Positions 21,453 through 34,255 of a DNA stretch of 64,000 nucleotides are shown piece by piece. Source of the stretch: Escarpia spicata (Eukaryota; Annelida; Polychaeta; Sabellida; Siboglinidae); contig OZ023213.1 of assembly GCA_963995525.1 (NCBI GenBank), forward strand, positions 41,524,276 to 41,588,275, in the 5' to 3' direction. The number at the start of each line of letters is the position of its first letter. Positions within the stretch are counted from its first letter, which is position 1. The notes under the pieces are model-generated. The model did not search any database, had not been told where the DNA came from, and saw only the letters and a program-made list of their open reading frames with translations. Position numbers and translations under genes: made by a program.

Positions 21453-22785
21453 ATGGATCTTGCTCAATTGATTGAGTTAGGCGAGAAGTTAGGGTTAACA
21501 GGTCCCGAACTTCAGGCATTTGTTCGCGATGAACAAGGAACCGCCCGGGCTGAGCGACAGGCCGCTCGCGAGGCGGAGAAAGAGAGGCTCTAGGCCGAGC
21601 TCCGAGAAAAGTAGGCGGCAAGGCAGGCCGATATGGAGATACGCGCGAGTGAAATGGAGCATGAAGAAAAGATGGCCAGGCTCCACAACGAGGCTACGAC
21701 CGTAGAGAACCGAGATTCGGTGAGTAATGCTTCAGCCATTACTAAGGGAATCCGTAGTCCTCCGTTACCCTGTTTTAACGAAGACAAGGATTCGATTGAT
21801 GTATATCTCCAGCGATTTGAAAGATATGCTGAAAACCAGGGTTGGGAGCGTGAGAATTACGCTATATTTCTGAGCGCATTGTTATCCAGTCATGCACTGG
21901 AAGTTTATTCCCGTTCCCCAATTTCCGTGGCCAACGATTATGACCAGTAAAGCAAGCATTGCTAGGATGGTACCGACTGACTGTAGGCGATTTTCGTAAG
22001 AAGCTTTACACCTGTTCTCTAAATTCGACCGAAACAGTGTCGCAGTATTTTGCTCGTATGGAGCATTATTTGACTCAGTGGATTTCTTAGTCAAACATTA
22101 ATGAGTCTTGAGTCTTTCGAGGGTCTTAAGGAACTCATTCTGAGAAAGCAATTCTTGTTTATGTGCCCTAGGGAACTGTCCGTGTTTCTGAGAGAACACA
22201 AACCGATGGGGAAAGAGAATTTGTTTAGAGTTGGTGAGAACATTTACAGATGCCCATTCATCATATGGTAAACGGGAAAATCGTAGAGACCGAGTCCGAC
22301 CCACTCTCGTCCCTTCACCCGTCCCGAAAAGTAGATCAGGGGAGGGGAGATACCCTATTTCTAGCCCTACCCTGCGGCCCGTTCCTCCGCCGCGTACATG
22401 TTTCCTTTGTAATCGGCCAGGTCACATCGCGAGACAGTGTACAGTGGGAGTGCAGAATAGGAATCCTCCACCGCAAAGGATGAAACCAGTGGTTGGGAAT
22501 TGTGCAGTTGTGCTAAACCAGAATTCCCCTAGTCACCAATGTCCTGTGGGTGGGACTGATGTCACGTTGCAATGTGGATGTAAGATCCCCGTAATTGCTA
22601 GTGCTTGTGCACAACATGACTACAGTTGTAACTTACCGGTTGTAGAGGGGTATGTGGGGAGATCCCCAGTGAAAGTACTACGCGACAGCGGGTGTAACGG
22701 AGTCGTTGTACGACGTAGCCTAGTTCCGGAAGATCAGTTAACTGGGAAAACCAGTCTCTATGCTGATGGACCGATCCGTCATTGA
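21453..22785 (+). pseudogene. gag-pro: gag-pro pseudogene, unit 7 (class D)
   Basis: Class D TAG at 22088-22090 with 7-base duplication. Zinc knuckle 22399-22440, DSG 22684-22692. Confidence 0.82.
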
Positions 22786-22839
22786 AGTCCCGACTGCCCG
22801 GTGCTATGTGAGAGGAGTTCTCACATAGTTCTCACATAG

Positions 22840-23515
22840 GGCTTCAATTTCTCCTGTGAAATTGAAGCCCTATGTCTAAACAACCCCGTTTATGATTTAG
22901 TAATTGGCAATGTTGATGAACTAAATTTGCCCTGTTCCGATAACAGTGAAGGTTCTCCTTTTCGAGTAACCAAGTCAGATAGTGTCCCCGTTACAGTTGA
23001 GGCCCCTTTGAATGACACCCCAATCACTGGTTGTGCTGTAGAAACCCGTGCTCAACGGGAGCGCCTTTCCAACCCACAAAACCTTTGATAGTGCCTCAAG
23101 TTGTTGGTGCGATGATTTCTTGAGAGTGCAAAAGGGGGATGAGACCTTGAAGAAATGCTTTGATTCGGCTGAAGAGACTAAAGGGAAACCTAAGGGAAAA
23201 CAAACAAGTCAATTCGTGATCAAAAGGGGGCTGCTTTATTGTCTGTATCATTCGCGCGAAACCGTTCATCCGACTTCTCGATCGTTTGCGACAGGGCAAG
23301 ACCTCTCGATCGAATTCGTAGCGGCCGGCGGTAAGCGTCTACTGCCCGGCTTCGTCTTCCAGTTGTACGAAGGCAATCGTCAAGTGCCCGGCATCATCAC
23401 TCGTGCGGCCGAGATACACCGTTCTAATTGTGTTCTGAGCTCGGCGTCTCGACTTCAACGAATGTTCGTATATATTCGAGATGGGACTAGCCCAGTGTCA
23501 ATGTGTATTTTCTGA
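22840..23515 (+). pseudogene. pol: pol remnant, unit 7
   Basis: 13-base deletion form, Ile variant, preceded by the 5-base hairpin loop. Confidence 0.65.
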
Positions 23516-23643
23516 TTGAATGTATCTATTATTTGCTGTATTATGATTGGTAGTTATCTGTGTTTTGAAGTGAGGTATTTTTACCCTTGAAGTATTCACA
23601 TATATATGTATATATGTGTGTGTGTTGTAACAGATTACTGTAA

Positions 23644-24021
23644 TGAGAGTCCGCGATGACTAGCTTATACTGTGTATTTATATTATGGAAGTTATTCTTA
23701 AATAACACTTGGCGCCTAGTGTATGATCGTGTAGCGGTATAATCCACCTTAGAAAGGAAGTGGAATTTGATAATCGAAAGACTCAGTGTTATTGTTTATG
23801 TTCTATTAAGATTTGGTTACGGGATTTCTTTATTCTGTTTATTTTGTTAATCGAGATATTTACCAAAAGAAAGATAACTTGTAATAAAGTTTATTAAATT
23901 TTCCTCGTTCTTGGTCGCTTGTTCACGAAAACCGTTCTTTCTCATATGCGTTGACCTTGATATATAAGAACCCTACTAGACTGAGCCATCTAGTGTACGG
24001 AGACCTCGCTAATCCGAGACA
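23644..24021 (+). repeat. LTR 7 (units 7/8)
   Basis: TGGAAGTT and GGTTACGGG variants, ends GAGACA. Followed by the shorter GGGGGAATT leader start. Confidence 0.65.
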
Positions 24022-24659
24022 TAATTGGGGGCTCGTACGCGGGATTCCGGCGAGGGGGAATTAAAATAACACCTTCGGTCAACGCTATGAATTGCGGGTA
24101 ACACGTGACGGCAACATAGAACATGCCTGAGAACTTAGCTGCACTCTGGTTCCGTGGAATGTCAGCGTTGTTCCGTGGCTAAAGACGAAACCTACATCTA
24201 TTCCAGTAGCTGTAGTGTAGGGTAATTCACATGCCCCTTGTCGGTTCTGCCCGGACTTAATTCTGAGTCCCATATGTCTCGTTATATTTATAGTGTGTCA
24301 TTCACGTTTTGAGGCATCAGACTTGTTTATTGCAGCAGTAAAGGACCATGAATTAATCGTATAATTATTGTAAGTAGGAGCTTTGTTATTTTTCAGCTGT
24401 ACGAGGAAGTTGAATTACTTGTTGCATTTGCCGAGTTGGCAGTGGACAGATTAGTCCCACAGAATGTCCGTGTGTTGATAGTTGACACGGCGTGGTTGAA
24501 ATCGAATAGTGGTTTCATTATTCCAGTCTTATGAGAAGATTGGGTGGAGTGTTGTAGCGTAGCTAACACTTTTGTGGTTTACAGGTGGTTGACCTTTTGT
24601 ATTACTTAAACGTGATATCCGTTTAGTGATTATTTCGTGTGTTGCACTAGTTTGCAAAC

Positions 24660-25971
24660 ATGGATCTTGCTCAATTGATTGAGTTAGGCGAGAAGTTAGG
24701 GTTAACAGGTCCCGAACTTCAGGCATTTGTTCGCGATGAACAAGGAACCGCCCGGGCTGAGAGAAAGGCCGCTCGCGAGGCGGAGAAAGAGAGGCTCTAG
24801 GCCGAGCTCCGAGAAAAGTAGGCGGCAAGGCAGGCCGATATGGAGATACGCGCGAGTGAAATGGAGCATGAAGAAAAGATGGCCAGGCTCCACAACGAGG
24901 CTACGACCGTAGAGAACCGAGATTCGGTGAGTAATGCTTCAGCCATTACTAAGGGAATCCGTAGTCCTCCGTTACCCTGTTTTAACGAAGACAAGGATTC
25001 GATTGATGTATATCTCCAGCGATTTGAAAGATATGCTGAAAACCAGGGTTGGGAGCGTGAGAATTACGCTATATTTCTGAGCGCATTGTTATCCAGTCAT
25101 GCACTGGAAGTTTATTCCCGTTCCCCAATTTCCGTGGCCAACGATTATGACCAGTAAAGCAAGCATTGCTAGGATGGTACCGACTGACTGTAGGCGATTT
25201 TCGTAAGAAGCTTTACACCTGTTCTCTAAATTCGACCGAAACAGTGTCGCAGTATTTTGCTCGTATGGAGCATTATTTGACTCAGTGGATTTCTTTGTCA
25301 AACATTAATGAGTCTTTCGAGGGTCTTAAGGAACTCATTCTGAGAAAGCAATTCTTGTTTATGTGCCCTAGGGAACTGTCCGTGTTTCTGAGAGAACACA
25401 AACCGATGGGGAAAGAGAATTTGTTTAGAGTTGGTGAGAACATTTACAGATGCCCATTCATCATATGGTAAACGGGAAAATCGTAGAGACCGAGTCCGAC
25501 CCACTCTCGTCCCTTCACCCGTCCCGAAAAGGAGATCAGGGGAGGGGAGATACCCTATTTCTAGCCCTACCCTGCGGCCCGTTCCTCCGCCGCGTACATG
25601 TTTCCTTTGTAATCGGCCAGGTCACATCGCGAGACAGTGTACAGTGGGAGTGCAGAATAGGAATCCTCCACCGCAAAGGATGAAACCAGTGGTTGGGAAT
25701 TGTGCAGTTGTGCTAAACCAGAATTCCCCTAGTCACCAATGTCCTGTGGGTGGGACTGATGTCACGTTGCAATGTGGATGTAAGATCCCCGTAATTGCTA
25801 GTGCTTGTGCACAACATGACTACAGTTGTAGAGGGGTATGTGGGGAGATCCCCAGTGAAAGTACTACGCGACAGCGGGTGTAACGGAGTCGTTGTATGAC
25901 GTAGCCTAGTTCCGGAAGATCAGTTAACTGGGAAAACGAGTCTTTATGCTGATGGACCGATCCGTCATTGA
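24660..25971 (+). pseudogene. gag-pro: gag-pro pseudogene, unit 8 (class B)
   Basis: Copy of unit 5 at +9,595 bp: 14-base deletion, frame closed at 25883, DSG bases at 25870-25878 out of frame. Private C-to-T near 25897 distinguishes it. Zinc knuckle 25599-25640. Confidence 0.82.
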
Positions 25972-26025
25972 AGTCCCGACTGCCCGGTGCTATGTGAGAG
26001 GAGTTCTCACATAGTTCTCACATAG

Positions 26026-26712
26026 GGCTTCAATTTCTCCTGTGAAATTGAAGCCCTATGTCTAAACAACCCCGTTTATGATTTAGTAATTGGCAATGTT
26101 GATGAACTAAATTTGCCCTGTTCCGATAACAGTGAAGGTTCTCCTTTTCGAGTAACCAAGTCAGATAGTGTCCCCGTTACAGTTGAGGCCCCTTTGAATG
26201 ACACCCCAATCACTGGTTGTGCTGTAGAAACCCGTGCTCAACGGGAGCGCCTTTCCAACCCACAAAACCTTTGATAGTGCCTCAAGTTGTTGGTGCGAGT
26301 ATATCCGCCGATGATTTCTTCAGAGTGCAAAAGGGGGATGAGACCTTGAAGAAATGCTTTGATTCGGCTGAAGAGACTAAAGGGAAACCTAAGGGAAAAC
26401 AAACAAGTCAATTCGTGATCAAAAGGGGGCTGCTTTATTGTCTGTATCATTCGCGCGAAACCGTTCATCCGACTTCTCGATCGTTTGCGACAGGGCAAGA
26501 CCTCTCGATCGAATTCGTAGCGGCTGGCGGTAAGCGTCTACTGCCCGGCTTCGTCTTCCAGTTGTACGAAGGCAATCGTCAAGTGCCCGGCTTCATCACT
26601 CGTGCGGCCGAGATACACCGTTCTAATTGTGTTCTGAGCTCGGCGTCTCGACTTCAACGAATGTGTATATATTCGAGATGGGACTAGCCCAGTGTCAATG
26701 TGTATTTTCTGA
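26026..26712 (+). pseudogene. pol: pol remnant, unit 8 (undeleted form)
   Basis: As unit 5, including the 2-base tail deletion. Tail frame closes at 26687. Confidence 0.68.
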
Positions 26713-26840
26713 TTGAATGTATCTATTATTTGCTGTATTATGATTGGTAGTTATCTGTGTTTTGAAGTGAGGTATTTTTACCCTTGAAGTATTCACATAT
26801 ATATGTATATATGTGTGTGTGTTGTAACAGATTACTGTAA

Positions 26841-27218
26841 TGAGAGTCCGCGATGACTAGCTTATACTGTGTATTTATATTATGGAAGTTATTCTTAAAT
26901 AACACTTGGCGCCTAGTGTATGATCGTGTAGCGGTATAATCCACCTTAGAAAGGAAGTGGAATTTGATAATCGAAAGACTCAGTGTTATTGTTTATGTTC
27001 TATTAAGATTTGGTTACGGGATTTCTTTATTCTGTTTATTTTGTTAATCGAGATATTTACCAAAAGAAAGATAACTTGTAATAAAGTTTATTAAATTTTC
27101 CTCGTTCTTGGTCGCTTGTTCACGAAAACCGTTCTTTCTCATATGCGTTGACCTTGATATATAAGAACCCTACTAGACTGAGCCATCTAGTGTACGGAGA
27201 CCTCGCTAATCCGTGACA
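26841..27218 (+). repeat. LTR 8 (units 8/9), GTGACA-ending class
   Basis: Matches LTR 5 at +9,595 bp, including the CCGTGACA end. Confidence 0.65.
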
Positions 27219-27856
27219 TAATTGGGGGCTCGTACGCGGGATTCCGGCGAGGGGGAATTAAAATAACACCTTCGGTCAACGCTATGAATTGCGGGTAACA
27301 CGTGACGGCAACATAGAACATGCCTGAGAACTTAGCTGCACTCTGGTTCCGTGGAATGTCAGCGTTGTTCCGTGGCTAAAGACGAAACCTACATCTATTC
27401 CAGTAGCTGTAGTGTAGGGTAATTCACATGCCCCTTGTCGGTTCTGCCCGGACTTAATTCTGAGTCCCATATGTCTCGTTATATTTATAGTGTGTCATTC
27501 ACGTTTTGAGGCATCAGACTTGTTTATTGCAGCAGTAAAGGACCATGAATTAATCGTATAATTATTGTAAGTAGGAGCTTTGTTATTTTTCAGCTGTACG
27601 AGGAAGTTGAATTACTTGTTGCATTTGCCGAGTTGGCAGTGGACAGATTAGTCCCACAGAATGTCCGTGTGTTGATAGTTGACACGACGTGGTTGAAATC
27701 GAATAGTGGTTTCATTATTCCAGTCTTATGAGAAGATTGGGTGGAGTATTGTAGCGTAGCTAACACTTTTGTGGTTTACAGGTGGTTGACCTTTTGTATT
27801 ACTTAAACGTGATATCCGTTTAGTGATTATTTCGTGTGTTGCACTAGTTTGCAAAC

Positions 27857-29182
27857 ATGGATCTTGCTCAATTGATTGAGTTAGGCGAGAAGTTAGGGTT
27901 AACAGGTTCCGAACTTCAGGCATTTGTTCGCGATGAACAAGGAACCGCCCGGGCTGAGCGACAGGCCGCTCGCGAGGCGGAGAAAGAGAGGCTCTAGGCC
28001 GAGCTCCGAGAAAAGTAGGCGGCAAGGCAGGCCGATATGGAGATACGCGCGAGTGAAATGGAGCATGAAGAAAAGATGGCCAGGCTCCACAACGAGGCTA
28101 CGACCGTAGAGAACCGAGATTCGGTGAGTAATGCTTCAGCCATTACTAAGGGAATCCGTAGTCCTCCGTTACCCTGTTTTAACGAAGACAAGGATTCGAT
28201 TGATGTATATCTCCAGCGATTTGAAAGATATGCTGAAAACCAGGGTTGGGAGCGTGAGAATTACGCTATATTTCTGAGCGCATTATTAACCAGTCATGCA
28301 CTGGAAGTTTATTCCCGTTCCCCAATTTCCGTGGCCAACGATTATGACCAGTAAAGCAAGCATTGCTAGGATGGTACCGACTGACTGTAGGCGATTTTCG
28401 TAAGAAGTTTTACACCTGTTCTCTAAATTCGACCGAAACAGTGTCGCAGTATTTTGCTCGTATGGAGCATTATTTGACTCAGTGGATTTCTTTGTCAAAC
28501 ATTAATGAGTCTTTCGAGGGTCTTAAGGAACTCATTCTGAGAAAGCAATTCTTGTTTATGTGCCCTAGGGAACTGTCCGTGTTTCTGAGAGAACACAAAC
28601 CGATGGGGAAAGAGAATTTGTTTAGAGTTGGTGAGAACATTTACAGATGCCCATTCATCATATGGTAAACGGGAAAATCGTAGAGACCGAGTCCGACCCA
28701 CTCTCGTCCCTTCACCCGTCCCGAAAAGTAGATCAGGGGAGGGGAGATACCCTATTTCTAGCCCTACCCTGCGGCCCGTTCCTCCGCCGCGTACATGTTT
28801 CCTTTGTAATCGGCCAGGTCACATCGCGAGACAGTGTACAGTGGGAGTGCAGAATAGGAATCCTCCACCGCAAAGGATGAAACCAGTGGTTGGGAATTGT
28901 GCAGTTGTGCTAAACCAGAATTCCCCTAGTCACCAATGTCCTGTGGGTGGGACTGATGTCACGTTGCAATGTGGATGTAAGATCCCCGTAATTGCTAGTG
29001 CTTGTGCACAACATGACTACAGTTGTAACTTACCGGTTGTAGAGGGGTATGTGGGGAGATCCCCAGTGAAAGTACTACGCGACAGCGGGTGTAACGGAGT
29101 CGTTGTACGACGTAGCCTAGTTCCGGAAGATCAGTTAACTGGGAAAACCAGTCTCTATGCTGATGGACCGATCCGTCATTGA
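27857..29182 (+). pseudogene. gag-pro: gag-pro pseudogene, unit 9 (class T)
   Basis: Copy of unit 6 with the Thr and Phe gag variants. Zinc knuckle 28796-28837, DSG 29081-29089. Confidence 0.82.
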
Positions 29183-29233
29183 AGTCCCGACTGCCCGGTG
29201 CTATGTGAGAGTTCTCACATAGTTCTCACATAG

Positions 29234-29909
29234 GGCTTCAATTTCTCCTGTGAAATTGAAGCCCTATGTCTAAACAACCCCGTTTATGATTTAGTAATTG
29301 GCAATGTTGATGAACTAAATTTGCCCTGTTCCGATAACAGTGAAGGTTCTCCTTTTCGAGTAACCAAGTCAGATAGTGTCCCCGTTACAGTTGAGGCCCC
29401 TTTGAATGACACCCCAATCACTGGTTGTGCTGTAGAAACCCGTGCTCAACGGGAGCGCCTTTCCAACCCACAAAACCTTTGATAGTGCCTCAAGTTGTTG
29501 GTGCGATGATTTCTTGAGAGTGCAAAAGGGGGATGAGACCTTGAAGAAATGCTTTGATTCGGCTGAAGAGACTAAAGGGAAACCTAAGGGAAAACAAACA
29601 AGTCAATTCGTGATCAAAAGGGGGCTGCTTTATTGTCTGTATCATTCGCGCGAAACCGTTCATCCGACTTCTCGATCGTTTGCGACAGGGCAAGACCTCT
29701 CGATCGAATTCGTAGCGGCCGGCGGTAAGCGTCTACTGCCCGGCTTCGTCTTCCAGTTGTACGAAGGCAATCGTCAAGTGCCCGGCATCATCACTCGTGC
29801 GGCCGAGATACACCGTTCTAATTGTGTTCTGAGCTCGGCGTCTCGACTTCAACGAATGTTCGTATATATTCGAGATGGGACTAGCCCAGTGTCAATGTGT
29901 ATTTTCTGA
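29234..29909 (+). pseudogene. pol: pol remnant, unit 9
   Basis: As unit 6. Confidence 0.65.
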
Positions 29910-30037
29910 TTGAATGTATCTATTATTTGCTGTATTATGATTGGTAGTTATCTGTGTTTTGAAGTGAGGTATTTTTACCCTTGAAGTATTCACATATATA
30001 TGTATATATGTGTGTGTGTTGTAACAGATTACTGTAA

Positions 30038-30415
30038 TGAGAGTCCGCGATGACTAGCTTATACTGTGTATTTATATTATGGAGGTTATTCTTAAATAAC
30101 ACTTGGCGCCTAGTGTATGATCGTGTAGCGGTATAATCCACCTTAGAAAGGAAGTGGAATTTGATAATCGAAAGACTCAGTGTTATTGTTTATGTTCTAT
30201 TAAGATTTGATTACGGGATTTCTTTATTCTGTTTATTTTGTTAATCGAGATATTTACCAAAAGAAAGATAACTTGTAATAAAGTTTATTAAATTTTCCTC
30301 GTTCTTGGTCGCTTGTTCACGAAAACCGTTCTTTCTCATATGCGTTGACCTTGATATATAAGAACCCTACTAGACTGAGCCATCTAGTGTACGGAGACCT
30401 CGCTAATCCGAGACA
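30038..30415 (+). repeat. LTR 9 (units 9/10)
   Basis: Matches LTR 6: TGGAGGTT, GATTACGGG, then GCGGTATTCC. Confidence 0.65.
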
Positions 30416-31047
30416 TAATTGGGGGCTCGTACGCGGTATTCCGGCGAGGGGGAAATTAAAATAACACCTTCGGTCAACGCTATGAATTGCGGGTAACACG
30501 TGACGGCAACATAGAACATGCCTGAGAACTTAGCTGCACTCTGGTTCCGTGGAATGTCAGCGTTGTTCCGTGGCTAAAGACGAAACCTACATCTATTCCA
30601 GTAGCTGTAGTGTAGGGTAATTCACATGCCCCTTGTCGGTTCTGCCCGGACTTAATTCTGAGTCCCATATGTCTCGTTATATTTATAGTGTGTCATTCAC
30701 GTTTTGAGGCATCAGACTTGTTTATTGCAGCAGTAAAGGACCATGAATTAATCGTATAATTATTGTAAGTAGGAGCTTTGTTATTTTTCAGCTGTACGAG
30801 GAAGTTGAATTACTTGTTGCATTTGCCGAGTTGACAGTGGACAGATTAGTCCCACAGAATGTCCGTGTGTTGACACGGCGTGGTTGAAATCGAATAGTGG
30901 TTTCATTATTCCAGTCTTATGAGAAGATTGGGTGGAGTATTGTAGCGTAGCTAACACTTTTGTGGTTTACAGGTGGTTGACCTTTTGTATTACTTAAACG
31001 TGATATCCGTTTAGTGATTATTTCGTGTGTTGCACTAGTTTGCAAAC

Positions 31048-32380
31048 ATGGATCTTGCTCAATTGATTGAGTTAGGCGAGAAGTTAGGGTTAACAGGTCC
31101 CGAACTTCAGGCATTTGTTCGCGATGAACAAGGAACCGCCCGGGCTGAGCGACAGGCCGCTCGCGAGGCGGAGAAAGAGAGGCTCTAGGCCGAGCTCCGA
31201 GAAAAGTAGGCGGCAAGGCAGGCCGATATGGAGATACGCGCGAGTGAAATGGAGCATGAAGAAAAGATGGCCAGGCTCCACAACGAGGCTACGACCGTAG
31301 AGAACCGAGATTCGGTGAGTAATGCTTCAGCCATTACTAAGGGAATCCGTAGTCCTCCGTTACCCTGTTTTAACGAAGACAAGGATTCGATTGATGTATA
31401 TCTCCAGCGATTTGAAAGATATGCTGAAAACCAGGGTTGGGAGCGTGAGAATTACGCTATATTTCTGAGCGCATTGTTATCCAGTCATGCACTGGAAGTT
31501 TATTCCCGTTCCCCAATTTCCGTGGCCAACGATTATGACCAGTAAAGCAAGCATTGCTAGGATGGTACCGACTGACTGTAGGCGATTTTCGTAAGAAGCT
31601 TTACACCTGTTCTCTAAATTCGACCGAAACAGTGTCGCAGTATTTTGCTCGTATGGAGCATTATTTGACTCAGTGGATTTCTTAGTCAAACATTAATGAG
31701 TCTTGAGTCTTTCGAGGGTCTTAAGGAACTCATTCTGAGAAAGCAATTCTTGTTTATGTGCCCTAGGGAACTGTCCGTGTTTCTGAGAGAACACAAACCG
31801 ATGGGGAAAGAGAATTTGTTTAGAGTTGGTGAGAACATTTACAGATGCCCATTCATCATATGGTAAACGGGAAAATCGTAGAGACCGAGTCCGACCCACT
31901 CTCGTCCCTTCACCCGTCCCGAAAAGTAGATCAGGGGAGGGGAGATACCCTATTTCTAGCCCTACCCTGCGGCCCGTTCCTCCGCCGCGTACATGTTTCC
32001 TTTGTAATCGGCCAGGTCACATCGCGAGACAGTGTACAGTGGGAGTGCAGAATAGGAATCCTCCACCGCAAAGGATGAAACCAGTGGTTGGGAATTGTGC
32101 AGTTGTGCTAAACCAGAATTCCCCTAGTCACCAATGTCCTGTGGGTGGGACTGATGTCACGTTGCAATGTGGATGTAAGATCCCCGTAATTGCTAGTGCT
32201 TGTGCACAACATGACTACAGTTGTAACTTACCGGTTGTAGAGGGGTATGTGGGGAGATCCCCAGTGAAAGTACTACGCGACAGCGGGTGTAACGGAGTCG
32301 TTGTACGACGTAGCCTAGTTCCGGAAGATCAGTTAACTGGGAAAACCAGTCTCTATGCTGATGGACCGATCCGTCATTGA
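31048..32380 (+). pseudogene. gag-pro: gag-pro pseudogene, unit 10 (class D)
   Basis: Copy of unit 7 and of unit 3. TAG at 31683-31685 plus duplication. Zinc knuckle 31994-32035, DSG 32279-32287. Confidence 0.82.
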
Positions 32381-32434
32381 AGTCCCGACTGCCCGGTGCT
32401 ATGTGAGAGGAGTTCTCACATAGTTCTCACATAG

Positions 32435-33110
32435 GGCTTCAATTTCTCCTGTGAAATTGAAGCCCTATGTCTAAACAACCCCGTTTATGATTTAGTAATT
32501 GGCAATGTTGATGAACTAAATTTGCCCTGTTCCGATAACAGTGAAGGTTCTCCTTTTCGAGTAACCAAGTCAGATAGTGTCCCCGTTACAGTTGAGGCCC
32601 CTTTGAATGACACCCCAATCACTGGTTGTGCTGTAGAAACCCGTGCTCAACGGGAGCGCCTTTCCAACCCACAAAACCTTTGATAGTGCCTCAAGTTGTT
32701 GGTGCGATGATTTCTTGAGAGTGCAAAAGGGGGATGAGACCTTGAAGAAATGCTTTGATTCGGCTGAAGAGACTAAAGGGAAACCTAAGGGAAAACAAAC
32801 AAGTCAATTCGTGATCAAAAGGGGGCTGCTTTATTGTCTGTATCATTCGCGCGAAACCGTTCATCCGACTTCTCGATCGTTTGCGACAGGGCAAGACCTC
32901 TCGATCGAATTCGTAGCGGCCGGCGGTAAGCGTCTACTGCCCGGCTTCGTCTTCCAGTTGTACGAAGGCAATCGTCAAGTGCCCGGCATCATCACTCGTG
33001 CGGCCGAGATACACCGTTCTAATTGTGTTCTGAGCTCGGCGTCTCGACTTCAACGAATGTTCGTATATATTCGAGATGGGACTAGCCCAGTGTCAATGTG
33101 TATTTTCTGA
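32435..33110 (+). pseudogene. pol: pol remnant, unit 10
   Basis: As unit 7. Confidence 0.65.
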
Positions 33111-33238
33111 TTGAATGTATCTATTATTTGCTGTATTATGATTGGTAGTTATCTGTGTTTTGAAGTGAGGTATTTTTACCCTTGAAGTATTCACATATAT
33201 ATGTATATATGTGTGTGTGTTGTAACAGATTACTGTAA

Positions 33239-33616
33239 TGAGAGTCCGCGATGACTAGCTTATACTGTGTATTTATATTATGGAAGTTATTCTTAAATAA
33301 CACTTGGCGCCTAGTGTATGATCGTGTAGCGGTATAATCCACCTTAGAAAGGAAGTGGAATTTGATAATCGAAAGACTCAGTGTTATTGTTTATGTTCTA
33401 TTAAGATTTGGTTACGGGATTTCTTTATTCTGTTTATTTTGTTAATCGAGATATTTACCAAAAGAAAGATAACTTGTAATAAAGTTTATTAAATTTTCCT
33501 CGTTCTTGGTCGCTTGTTCACGAAAACCGTTCTTTCTCATATGCGTTGACCTTGATATATAAGAACCCTACTAGACTGAGCCATCTAGTGTACGGAGACC
33601 TCGCTAATCCGAGACA
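33239..33616 (+). repeat. LTR 10 (units 10/11)
   Basis: Matches LTR 3 at +24,884 bp. GGTTACGGG variant, ends GAGACA, followed by GGGGGAAATT. Confidence 0.65.
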
Positions 33617-34255
33617 TAATTGGGGGCTCGTACGCGGGATTCCGGCGAGGGGGAAATTAAAATAACACCTTCGGTCAACGCTATGAATTGCGGGTAACAC
33701 GTGACGGCAACATAGAACATGCCTGAGAACTTAGCTGCACTCTGGTTCCGTGGAATGTCAGCGTTGTTCCGTGGCTAAAGACGAAACCTACATCTATTCC
33801 AGTAGCTGTAGTGTAGGGTAATTCACATGCCCCTTGTCGGTTCTGCCCGGACTTAATTCTGAGTCCCATATGTCTCGTTATATTTATAGTGTGTCATTCA
33901 CGTTTTGAGGCATCAGACTTGTTTATTGCAGCAGTAAAGGACCATGAATTAATCGTATAATTATTGTAAGTAGGAGCTTTGTTATTTTTCAGCTGTACGA
34001 GGAAGTTGAATTACTTGTTGCATTTGCCGAGTTGGCAGTGGACAGATTAGTCCCACAGAATGTCCGTGTGTTGATAGTTGACACGGCGTGGTTGAAATCG
34101 AATAGTGGTTTCATTATTCCAGTCTTATGAGAAGATTGGGTGGAGTGTTGTAGCGTAGCTAACACTTTTGTGGTTTACAGGTGGTTGACCTTTTGTATTA
34201 CTTAAACGTGATATCCGTTTAGTGATTATTTCGTGTGTTGCACTAGTTTGCAAAC

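Larger units (their letters stand above)
15065..33653 (+). repeat. Three-unit higher-order repeat, two copies (period ~9,595 bp)
   Basis: Units 5, 6 and 7 (from 15065) recur as units 8, 9 and 10 (from 24660). Each has the order class B unit, class T unit, class D unit. Equivalent positions are offset by 9,595 bp, up to a single A insertion in the leader after the second copy (gggggaatt near 24058 versus gggggaaatt near 33654). One visible substitution is at about 25897 in unit 8. The pattern implies unequal exchange over three units. Confidence 0.75.
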
